From positions 1 to 30,677 of the forward strand of contig JAFRQC010000024.1 in assembly GCA_017428805.1 (NCBI GenBank): a stretch of 30,677 bases of DNA, given 5' to 3'. The translations under genes were made by a program, and so were the position numbers. Below are positions 24,659 through 30,677 of this stretch, in pieces. Position 1 is the first letter of the stretch. Each line of letters opens with the position of its first letter. A model generated the notes under the pieces. The model was not told where the DNA came from. It saw nothing but the letters and a program-made list of their open reading frames with translations, and made no database searches. The DNA is from Prevotella sp. (GTDB lineage: Bacteria; Bacteroidota; Bacteroidia; Bacteroidales; Bacteroidaceae).

Positions 24659-25461
24659 CTCCCTTTTACGATCAACGTCATCAAGTCATACGGCATTCCC
24701 TTTACCTTCGTGGCAGGCGCCTGGTTGAATTCGGCTGTGGGATTGCTGACGTAGACCTTCTGCAGATACATCTTCAACTCCTTCAAGAGTTCTTCCTCTT
24801 GAGGCACCTCGCCTGACAGATGCAACTCGTCGTGGAGCACATCCATCCGCAACTGCTTCCAGACATAGACGATGAAATAAAGGGCATCTTGTGCTTGCGT
24901 TGCCTCAAAGTTGTTACAGAACTTAAAACGGTTCTGTTGGAAGGCAAAAAGACAGAGTTGACGGCCATAGAACGAGGCGTAGAGCTTATTGAAGTGGCCA
25001 GTGAAACTGCGCTGGTGCATATGGCGCCAGACGGGTGCCATAGCGTGGATGAACTGCACATAGCTGTAACGGTCGTTGATCACGCCATACAGGTCTTTGT
25101 TGATGGGGAAGAGACAGACCACCTTCAGGTCTGGCAGCACGTTGAAGAGTATCTTCCTCGGTTCCTGACTCGGGGCGAAGGTGTAGGTATAGAGGTCGTT
25201 GATGTTCTCCTCCTCAAACTGTTCGATGGGCACGAGCATCGACGGGGTGTCGAGCACCACCTGCACGCGCTTCACATCTGCTGATGGCAGGGTGGCAGTC
25301 TTCAGGGCCTCCCTCAGGTTGGCAGCCATCGAGATGCCGCCTTTCACCACATAGGGCTCATAGCGGAGTGGCTGTTCCTTATCAGCAGGGTCGGGTAGGG
25401 TGAACGAGAGGGTGTTCCTCCCGATGCGTATGATCAGTTTTCTGTTTTGTATCTCTTCCAT
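24655..25461 (-). CDS. DUF3822 family protein
   Basis: A 268-residue cytoplasmic protein of the DUF3822 family, which is typically found next to rsmD in Bacteroidetes. Markers are LIIRIGRNTLSFTLPD at the N-terminus, a middle with VLDTPSMLVPIEQF and YTFAPSQEPRKILFNVLPDL, and a later region with FNKLYASFYGRQLCLFAF and DALYFIVYVWKQL. Its fold reminds one of the actin/HSP70-like pilus assembly ATPases, but function is unknown. It is translated ahead of rsmD and follows a 29-residue membrane peptide after 17 bases. Confidence 0.85.
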   Translation of the reverse strand: MEEIQNRKLIIRIGRNTLSFTLPDPADKEQPLRYEPYVVKGGISMAANLREALKTATLPSADVKRVQVVLDTPSMLVPIEQFEEENINDLYTYTFAPSQEPRKILFNVLPDLKVVCLFPINKDLYGVINDRYSYVQFIHAMAPVWRHMHQRSFTGHFNKLYASFYGRQLCLFAFQQNRFKFCNNFEATQAQDALYFIVYVWKQLRMDVLHDELHLSGEVPQEEELLKELKMYLQKVYVSNPTAEFNQAPATKVKGMPYDLMTLIVKGR

Positions 25462-25484
25462 CTCTCAACTCTCAACTCTCAACT
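25462..25484 (-). repeat. Three tandem heptamers between smORF and DUF3822 gene
   Basis: On the minus strand GTTGAGA is repeated three times in tandem, directly before the DUF3822 ATG. The first unit supplies the TGA stop of the small membrane peptide. Confidence 0.7.
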
Positions 25485-25568
25485 GACCACGCTGGCTATG
25501 CACAGGGCGAGCAGACCGAGTGCCACGAGTACCAGGATGATGTTGATAATCTTGTCTGATTTCTGCAT
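25479..25568 (-). CDS. 29-residue single-pass membrane peptide
   Basis: ATG at 25568 opens a 29-codon frame: MQKSDKIINI, then a hydrophobic helix (IILVLVALGLLALCIASVV) and a TGA stop at 25481-25479. The amphipathic charged start and one membrane helix make it a plausible small membrane protein. It lies 17 bases upstream of the DUF3822 gene on the same strand, just after a -7-like box, so it is probably first in that operon. The function is unknown. Confidence 0.55.
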   Translation of the reverse strand: MQKSDKIINIILVLVALGLLALCIASVVS

Positions 25569-25575
25569 TTGGCTG

Positions 25576-25583
25576 CAAAGGTA
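25576..25583 (-). promoter_or_regulatory. -7 box of the smORF-DUF3822-rsmD operon
   Basis: TACCTTTG on the minus strand (25583-25576) matches TAnnTTTG and is eight bases from the smORF ATG. The position 20 bases upstream reads TTTC, one mismatch from TTTG. Confidence 0.55.
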
Positions 25584-25595
25584 GATAAAAAAAGC

Positions 25596-25669
25596 AACAC
25601 AGAGAAACAAAGATACAGAGATTTTTGTTTTTTTATTAAAAAATCTCTGTGCCTCTGTATCTCTGTGTT
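25596..25669. repeat. Inverted array of octamers in a divergent gap
   Basis: The left arm (25596-25626) and right arm (25638-25669) match at about 27 of 31 positions around an 11-base loop. The right arm consists of CTCTGTGC, CTCTGTAT, CTCTGTGT; the left of ACACAGAG-type octamers. It separates the divergent smORF and helicase promoters. Confidence 0.8.
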
Positions 25670-25680
25670 CGAAAAAATGC

Positions 25681-25688
25681 TATCTTTG
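25681..25688 (+). promoter_or_regulatory. -7 box of the helicase gene
   Basis: TATCTTTG matches TAnnTTTG, eight bases before the chosen ATG at 25697. No good -33 TTTG is found because the inverted octamer array occupies that position. Confidence 0.5.
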
Positions 25689-25696
25689 CAGTCGAA

Positions 25697-27196
25697 ATGA
25701 TACAGGACGAACTTAAATACCGCATCCGTCAGGCTTTGGGATTGACGCCTACGACGGAACAGGAACAGGCCATCGACGTGTTCACGCAGTTTATGACTGA
25801 CCGTTCTGAACAGGTGGTGATGATCCTCCGTGGTTCGGCAGGTACGGGTAAGACCACCCTCGCCGGAGCCATCGTCAAGGCGTTGGCAGCGCTGAAGCAG
25901 AAACTCATCCTGCTGGCTCCTACAGGTCGTGCGGCAAAGGTTTTCTCACTATATGCCGGTCATCCCGCCTACACCATCCATCGGCGCATCTACCGTCAGA
26001 AGACAGCCGGTGATCTCTCCTCCTTCAATCTGAACAACAACCTGAATCGCGACACCTTATTTGTTATAGATGAGGCCTCGATGATCTCGAACCTGGGCTT
26101 TGGCGATTCGGCATTTGGTAGCGGTTGCCTGCTTGATGATCTTATGGAGTTCGTTTATAGCGGCCAAAACTGTCGTATGCTGTTGATTGGCGACAAGGCC
26201 CAGCTCCCACCCGTCGGAGAGGAGGAGAGTCCTGCGCTGATGGCCGATGTGCTCCGTGGCTATGGTATGACGGTCTATGAGTGTGATCTCAATCAGGTGC
26301 TCCGTCAGAGCGAGGCCTCCGGCATCCTTTGGAACGCCACTCGTATTCGAGGGTACGGAGGTACGGGGGTACGGGGGTACGAGAATAGTTTTGAGGCAGG
26401 TGGTAATCTCGCGCCCCCGTACCCCCGCACCCCCGTACTCCCGAGAATCCGTATAAGTGGTTTTCCGGATATCCAGGTTGTTCCTGGCGATGAACTCATC
26501 GAATCCCTCGCTTCCAGTTACAGTCGTGTGGGTATGGACGAGACGATGGTCATCACCCGTAGCAACAAACGGGCGAATATCTACAACCAGGGCATCCGCA
26601 ACACCGTCCTCGACCGTGAGGATGAACTCTGCCGTGGTGACCTCCTGATGATCGTGAAGAACAATTATTTCTGGAGTCAGGAGACGGGAGTCAGGAGTCA
26701 GGAGTCGGGAGGCATCGACTTTATCGCCAACGGCGACAGGGCCGTGGTGCAGCGGGTGAGAAACACCCACGAACTCTATGGCTTCCGTTTTGCCGAAGTC
26801 ACGATGACCTTCCCCGATTACGACGACTACGAGCTTACCGCCACCGTCCTCCTCGATACCCTCACCTCCGAGGCACCGGCTCTCACCCGTGAACAACAGG
26901 AACAACTCTTCACTGCCGTGATGGAAGACTACGCCGACATCCCCGTCAAGGCAGACCGCATCGCAAAACTCAAGACCGACCGTTACTACAACGCCCTGCA
27001 GGTGAAGTTCGCCTACGCCGTCACCTGTCACAAGGCCCAGGGCGGACAGTGGGCGCATATCTACCTCGACCAGGGCTATATGACCGACGATATGCTCACC
27101 CCCGACTACATCCACTGGCTCTATACCGCCTTCACCCGTGCCACCGAAAAACTCTTCCTCGTCAACTGGCCAAAGACCCAAATCAGTGTAGATTAG
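25697..27196 (+). CDS. RecD2-like superfamily 1 DNA helicase/ATPase
   Basis: A 499-residue SF1B helicase resembling the compact Bacteroidetes RecD-like proteins; it would unwind DNA in repair. It has Walker A GSAGTGKT (46-53), Walker B VIDEAS (Asp125, Glu126), GDKAQLPPVG (165-174), and the C-terminal UvrD_C_2-type motifs CHKAQGGQW (about 443-451) and YTAFTRATEKL (about 476-486). ATG 25697 is used; the longer frame from 25649 passes through the -7 box and repeat. Two regions look foreign: about residues 217-251 (RIRGYGGTGVRGY ... APPYPRTPVLPR) and about 326-340 (SQETGVRSQESGGI). Both are encoded by short tandem repeats that keep the frame, in loops between conserved motifs. The protein is probably still active. 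Confidence 0.9.
   Translation: MIQDELKYRIRQALGLTPTTEQEQAIDVFTQFMTDRSEQVVMILRGSAGTGKTTLAGAIVKALAALKQKLILLAPTGRAAKVFSLYAGHPAYTIHRRIYRQKTAGDLSSFNLNNNLNRDTLFVIDEASMISNLGFGDSAFGSGCLLDDLMEFVYSGQNCRMLLIGDKAQLPPVGEEESPALMADVLRGYGMTVYECDLNQVLRQSEASGILWNATRIRGYGGTGVRGYENSFEAGGNLAPPYPRTPVLPRIRISGFPDIQVVPGDELIESLASSYSRVGMDETMVITRSNKRANIYNQGIRNTVLDREDELCRGDLLMIVKNNYFWSQETGVRSQESGGIDFIANGDRAVVQRVRNTHELYGFRFAEVTMTFPDYDDYELTATVLLDTLTSEAPALTREQQEQLFTAVMEDYADIPVKADRIAKLKTDRYYNALQVKFAYAVTCHKAQGGQWAHIYLDQGYMTDDMLTPDYIHWLYTAFTRATEKLFLVNWPKTQISVD
26345..26448. repeat. Inverted array of GGGGTACG-type octamers inside the helicase gene
   Basis: Four octamers of the type GGGTACGG (26351-26382) form the left arm. The right arm (26405-26448) holds CGTACCCC, CGCACCCC and CGTACTCC, so the arms are inverted, with matching ends ATTC...GAGAAT. 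The frame is open throughout. Confidence 0.8.
26673..26714 (+). repeat. Six tandem heptamers (GGAGTCA type) inside the helicase gene
   Basis: Six consecutive units, GGAGTCA three times and GGAGACG, GGAGTCG, GGAGGCA once each, are in perfect 7-bp register. The total of 42 bp equals 14 codons, so the frame is kept. Confidence 0.85.
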
Positions 27197-27221
27197 ACAC
27201 CAGTTAATAAATCGTAAAAAG

Positions 27222-27240
27222 CTAACAGGATTCTTGTTAG
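27222..27240. promoter_or_regulatory. 19-bp near-palindrome at the -33 of the next gene
   Basis: CTAACAGGATTCTTGTTAG is a palindrome with one mismatched pair. It covers the -33 TTG of the promoter at 27234-27264, fitting an operator, and is also placed where a weak terminator of the helicase gene could lie. Confidence 0.45.
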
Positions 27241-27264
27241 TTTAAAAAATTAACACTATATTTG
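27234..27264 (+). promoter_or_regulatory. Promoter of the CsgG/FlgT-like operon
   Basis: TTG at 27234-27236, 20 bases and TATATTTG at 27257-27264 fit the Bacteroidetes consensus. The ATG follows at 27300. Confidence 0.6.
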
Positions 27265-27299
27265 CAAAACAAAAGACTACACATTAAAACGATTGGTAT

Positions 27300-28157
27300 A
27301 TGATTTCAATTAAAAAACTACTATTTGCAATGGCACTGTTCATAGCTCTGCCTATGACGGCGCAGGATGAGAACTCCCTCAAGAACGTCAGTGTGGGTGA
27401 GTTGAGTTACACGATCAAGGAAGAGCCGAAGACGAACCTCGGAACGGTGGTCGGTGCCGTGCTCGACGTGCTGGCAGAGCAAACAACTACTGAGCAACCC
27501 GGCTATGTCGATGCCCTCCGCGCCAGTGTCATCGCCGCCCTTGGCAACGTGCGCCGTTTCGTCATCACCGATGCCTTACAGGTGGAACCCAATGCCGACA
27601 CCAACATCCTTCTCGACGGTGTCGTCAACTACTTCTCCACCACCCGCGAACTGCGTACTCCTTATGGCAAGAAAGACAAGATCCCGCAGTTCTATGCCCA
27701 GATCAGCCTGACGCTCAACTTGAAGGACCCTGCCACGGGTACCGTCATCAACAGTCAGATGTTTGAGGTGAACCGGACTGGCTGGTCGTGGTACAACAGC
27801 TCCGACACCGCCATCAAGGAAGCCCTCGAAGGCCTGCGCAAGAAGGTGGAGAAGTATTACAACACCGCCTATCCCTATACCGCCAACATCCTGGAGCGCG
27901 GCGTGGAAAAGAAGGACAAGCAGAAGGAACTCTACATCGACCTCGGCGCCATTCACGGTCTGAAGGAGGGAACCCACTTTACCGTCTATATCCTCGGCAG
28001 CATCGGTGGCAAGGAGACGCGTAAGCAGATAGGTCGTCTGAAGGTGACGAGCATCGAGGGCGATGAGGTGAGCCTCTGCAAGGTATCTTCCGGTGGCAAG
28101 GACATCAAGGCCGCCCTCGATGCCCAGCAGCGTCTGCTCATCATCTCTACCGACTAA
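27300..28157 (+). CDS. Secreted protein with CsgG/FlgT-like features
   Basis: A 285-residue exported protein with a signal peptide (about 1-21, ending PMTAQ) and no lipobox. Residues about 25-190 resemble CsgG/LpoB-type domains: an N-terminal strand, then FVITDALQVEPNADTNILLDGVVNYF, and repeated strands ending in a helix (AIKEALEGLRKKVEKYYNTAYP). Residues about 205-283 (ELYIDLGAIHGLKEGTHFTVY ... IGRLKVTSIEGDEVSLCKV) look like the C-terminal beta domain of FlgT-like proteins. The family call is by pattern only. It is first of three closely spaced genes and has its own promoter with a palindrome. Confidence 0.7.
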   Translation: MISIKKLLFAMALFIALPMTAQDENSLKNVSVGELSYTIKEEPKTNLGTVVGAVLDVLAEQTTTEQPGYVDALRASVIAALGNVRRFVITDALQVEPNADTNILLDGVVNYFSTTRELRTPYGKKDKIPQFYAQISLTLNLKDPATGTVINSQMFEVNRTGWSWYNSSDTAIKEALEGLRKKVEKYYNTAYPYTANILERGVEKKDKQKELYIDLGAIHGLKEGTHFTVYILGSIGGKETRKQIGRLKVTSIEGDEVSLCKVSSGGKDIKAALDAQQRLLIISTD

Positions 28158-28185
28158 GTGACCACACGCGAACATTATTATATAT

Positions 28186-28779
28186 ATGACTACTACCGAC
28201 GAACTGAGTGTCATCAGCCAGATCCGTGGAGAAGTGCGCGGAAACACGGAACCTACGGGTGAGAATCTCTTTCTTGCCTGGGGTTACCCTACGGCGTTCT
28301 TCCTCTTGGTGGAATTCTTCGCCCTCATCCTGTGGAACAAGGTCTGGTGCTCTTGGATCTGGCTCGGCATCCCGTTGGTGGGAGCACCGCTGATGATGTA
28401 CTTCCTCAACGAGGACTACGAGCGTACCCACCGTCGTACACTCGAGCAGAACGTCATCCTGCAGATGTGGGTATTCGTGGGATTTCTCAGCTGTCTCGGT
28501 GGTGCCACGATGGGCTTTGCCGGCTTGTTCCCGATACTCTACTGCACCTTCCAGGGCCTGCTCGTCAGCTTCGGTTGTCTGATGACGGGACTCATCCTCC
28601 ACTTCCGTCCGAAGACGGTCTGTGGCATCCTGGGCTCCGTACTCTCGTTCGTCTCTCTCTTCTTTCAGGGCGACCTCTGGCCGTGGCAGTTACTCGTCGC
28701 GGTCTTCGTGACCGTCCTGACGCTGATCATCCCCGGACACCTCTTCCGCCGTTACGTCCGAAAACAATACAAAGAATAA
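28186..28779 (+). CDS. Polytopic membrane protein of unknown function
   Basis: A 197-residue protein with a soluble N-terminus (about 1-30), five or so hydrophobic helices between about 32 and 182, and a basic C-terminal end (RRYVRKQYKE). It contains several Trp and Cys in the helices. I recognise it only as the kind of membrane protein often encoded before a small winged-helix regulator in Bacteroidetes. It starts 28 bases after the CsgG/FlgT-like gene and ends four bases before the regulator. Confidence 0.75.
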   Translation: MTTTDELSVISQIRGEVRGNTEPTGENLFLAWGYPTAFFLLVEFFALILWNKVWCSWIWLGIPLVGAPLMMYFLNEDYERTHRRTLEQNVILQMWVFVGFLSCLGGATMGFAGLFPILYCTFQGLLVSFGCLMTGLILHFRPKTVCGILGSVLSFVSLFFQGDLWPWQLLVAVFVTVLTLIIPGHLFRRYVRKQYKE

Positions 28780-28783
28780 GTCT

Positions 28784-29119
28784 ATGAGTGATTTTAAATT
28801 TCCAGTCATCAATCCGTTGTTGCACAGCGAGTTGCGGCTGAAGGTTATGGTGGCGCTCGACAGCCTCAAGAGTGCCGACTTTATGTATCTCTGTCGCATC
28901 ACCGGCTGCACACGTGGTAACCTCAGTGCCCAGATCACTATTCTCAAAGAGGCAGGCTATCTGGAGGTAAGTAAAAGCGGCATCGGTCGTTTTTCCCGTA
29001 CTGTCCTCTGCATCACCGACAAGGGCCGTGAAGCCCTCCACACCTACGAAGAAGGTCTCCGCAAGTTGTTTGAACAACGCATTCCCGAGAAATCGGAGGG
29101 GGCAAAAAAAGCTATTTGA
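28784..29119 (+). CDS. Winged-helix transcriptional regulator (MarR/ArsR-like)
   Basis: A 111-residue protein whose middle (about 12-90) is a winged helix: LLHSELRLKVMVALDSLKSADFMYL, the recognition region TGCTRGNLSAQITILKEAGYLEV, and the wing SKSGIGRFSRTVLCITDKGREAL. This is the small HTH_27-type family. It follows the membrane protein gene by four bases and probably controls its own operon, where the palindrome at 27222-27240 is a natural candidate site. The ligand is unknown. Confidence 0.85.
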   Translation: MSDFKFPVINPLLHSELRLKVMVALDSLKSADFMYLCRITGCTRGNLSAQITILKEAGYLEVSKSGIGRFSRTVLCITDKGREALHTYEEGLRKLFEQRIPEKSEGAKKAI

Positions 29120-29216
29120 TAGCTGATTGTCAGTAGATGACCTCTATGTAGTAATACATATCTAAGTGTTTAAAATCCAAACATATATTACTATTTAATT
29201 TATAAAAACAAGAATT

Positions 29217-30677
29217 ATGAAGAAATCATTACTCAGACTCATGATGACGGTATGTTTCATCATGGCAACAATGTCCGCAAAGGCAGATACCGTTGGTGGT
29301 CTCTGCGGAATGGAAGGTGACAATATGATCACCTGGGAACTCAACCTCGACTTCGGCCTGCTGACCATCTACGGTAATGGCCGTATGGCAGACTTCGACG
29401 ACCCCTCGGAGGCTCCCTGGTGGAGTTACTCCAAGTCGATCATCCACCTGATCGTCGAGGACGGCATCACCCACATCTCTCAGGCTGGCTTCCAGTATAT
29501 GCCCTACTTGGAGAGTGCGGAGATTGCCGAGACCGTCACATCCATTGGCGACAATGCCTTCTACGGTTCGATGCTCAACAAAGTCATCCCCACGAACTGG
29601 ACGGGTGACATCGACGCGAACTTGCTGCCCGACGGTCTGCTGACCATCGGCTACTATGCCTTCGCAGAGACCAAGCTCGAGAACATCATCCTGCCCACCA
29701 CGTTGGAGCGCATCGGCGCAGCAGCTTTCGCCTACAATGACCAGCTGCTGGAAGTGGCGAACCTCGCCACCGTGCCTCCCGCTATGGAGCGTGCCGTGTT
29801 CTACGACTGTAACAAGCTGTGGGCCATCCATGTGCCCGACGATCAGGTGGAGGCTTATTGCAACGCTGACGGCTGGGCCACCTATACCAATATCATCGTG
29901 CCTGCCAGCGGACATGCCGAGCATTCCGACATTCAGCCTGAGGAGATCGACCTCCTCATGCCAGGCAGCATGTATGCGACAGACCTGGGCCAGACCAGCG
30001 CCCTCATCATCTGCTCGTTGTCCGCTGACGCCATCGCCTGGAACCTGAACTACCGTCAGGAGACAGCCGACGATGAGCAGGAGATGCGCTGGGTGACGAT
30101 CGACAACCTCACCACTCGCTCCTGCACCCTTGAAGACCTGAAGCCCGCTACGAACTATGTGGTACGCCTGCAGGCCGTCTATGAAGATGGTCAGGTGAGC
30201 GGCTGGACCCGTGCCCTGCCTTTCGCTACTGCCAGCGAGGATGTGGACCGTCAGAACAAACAGGAGACGGCCTACTACGAATATAAAGAGGTGAAGAAGG
30301 CCGAATGCGACGCTATGGCGATGCCGGAGATTGATGACAAGCACTGTGCGCTGTTCATCGAGCAGGCCAAGCAGGCTATCGATGACCTGGGTTTCAATGA
30401 GAACCTCTCTTTCGACGAGAACCTCGCCAACCTCGATGAGATCACCCGTCTGCTTGCCATCGACCTCAGCCTGCATCGTGCAGAGATGGCTGGTGAACAG
30501 CGTGGTGCCGTCACCATCGACGAGACCACCTTCCCAGACGAGAACTTCCGTAAGTGGGTTCTAAGTCAGAAGTACGGAAAGGACGGCATCCTGACAGAAG
30601 AGGAGATTGCAAAAGTGGAGTCCATTGACGTTGCTTATCAAGACATCAAGAGTCTGAAGGGTATCGAATACTTTACA
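29217..30677 (+). CDS. Secreted LRR/FN3 protein, BspA-like (partial, runs off the window)
   Basis: An open frame of 487 codons from ATG 29217 to the last base, with no stop. A signal peptide (about 1-24, MKKSLLRLMMTVCFIMATMS) indicates export. Residues about 65-215 contain BspA-type leucine-rich repeats (SIGDNAFYGSM, LTIGYYAFAETKLENIILP, LERIGAAAFAYND). A fibronectin III-like domain follows (about 258-340, YRQETADDEQEMRW to ALPFATA). From about 432, VTIDETTFPDENFRKWVL and GKDGILTEEEIAKVESIDV begin another repeat type found in secreted Prevotella LRR proteins, with an EF-hand-like acidic loop. A role in adhesion or surface binding is inference. It has no clear promoter in the 97 bases upstream. 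Confidence 0.88.
   Translation, partial: MKKSLLRLMMTVCFIMATMSAKADTVGGLCGMEGDNMITWELNLDFGLLTIYGNGRMADFDDPSEAPWWSYSKSIIHLIVEDGITHISQAGFQYMPYLESAEIAETVTSIGDNAFYGSMLNKVIPTNWTGDIDANLLPDGLLTIGYYAFAETKLENIILPTTLERIGAAAFAYNDQLLEVANLATVPPAMERAVFYDCNKLWAIHVPDDQVEAYCNADGWATYTNIIVPASGHAEHSDIQPEEIDLLMPGSMYATDLGQTSALIICSLSADAIAWNLNYRQETADDEQEMRWVTIDNLTTRSCTLEDLKPATNYVVRLQAVYEDGQVSGWTRALPFATASEDVDRQNKQETAYYEYKEVKKAECDAMAMPEIDDKHCALFIEQAKQAIDDLGFNENLSFDENLANLDEITRLLAIDLSLHRAEMAGEQRGAVTIDETTFPDENFRKWVLSQKYGKDGILTEEEIAKVESIDVAYQDIKSLKGIEYFT

Noticed and set aside
26673..26714. Six short tandem units considered as a CRISPR remnant
   Set aside because: The units are 7 bp with no spacers, and the stretch is coding.
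26345..26714. Possible frameshift or pseudogene in the helicase
   Set aside because: Motifs before and after the repeats are in one frame without stops, so the gene is intact.
26057..27181. Long antisense frames such as this 374-codon one, and those at 544-1626 and 22579-23784
   Set aside because: They lie fully opposite strongly recognised genes (helicase, ftsZ-like, cls) and arise from codon bias; their translations look random.

Overview
The window looks like a chromosome segment from a Prevotella/Segatella-type member of the Bacteroidales. The reasons are a SusC/SusD pair with a DUF4960 surface protein, the RsmD-DUF3822 pair, a BspA-type leucine-rich-repeat protein, starts without clear Shine-Dalgarno sequences, and repeated matches to the Bacteroidetes promoter pattern TTTG-N20-TAnnTTTG. 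Base composition is near balanced. No rRNA, tRNA, CRISPR array, transposase or phage gene was seen. All family names come from reading the translated sequence by eye; no database search was run.

Region 1 (1-2538): the 5' end of an unknown minus-strand gene, a divergent control region with two palindromes, then a two-gene unit made of an unusual FtsZ-like GTPase and an uncharacterised helical protein (ATGA overlap). It converges on yraN (UPF0102). Region 2 (2640-12561): a compact fructan (probably levan) utilisation locus. It has a membrane regulator (periplasmic sugar-binding domain, one membrane helix, AraC-type DNA-binding domain, no kinase), SusC, SusD, a DUF4960 surface glycan-binding lipoprotein, a GH32 lipoprotein and a terminator. 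Region 3 (12571-17805, minus): an etfB-etfA-acyl-CoA dehydrogenase operon and a secreted protein of unknown function. These two units are driven by promoters that are about 78% identical copies of each other. Region 4 (17840-24135, plus): a closely packed series of a SpoIIE/RsbU-type phosphatase, a small membrane protein, a DUF486 protein, DNA primase (dnaG) and cardiolipin synthase. Region 5 (24107-25583, minus): a 29-residue membrane peptide, DUF3822 and rsmD. Region 6 (25681-30677, plus): a RecD2-like helicase, a three-gene unit (secreted CsgG/FlgT-like protein, membrane protein, winged-helix regulator) and the start of a large secreted LRR/FN3 protein that runs off the end.

The most unusual signal crosses all of these regions. 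About a dozen short islands are built of 7-9 bp units repeated three to six times, often as two inverted arms. Each island has a different sequence but the same architecture. They lie between genes and also inside coding sequence at tolerant places: the lipoprotein signal peptides of SusD and the DUF4960 protein, the linker of DnaG, and two loops of the RecD2-like helicase. The primase start codon and the small peptide's stop codon are themselves made of repeat units. The second most interesting item is the FtsZ-like gene and its partner, outside any visible cell-division cluster and with changes in the T7 loop and before the GLGAG motif.
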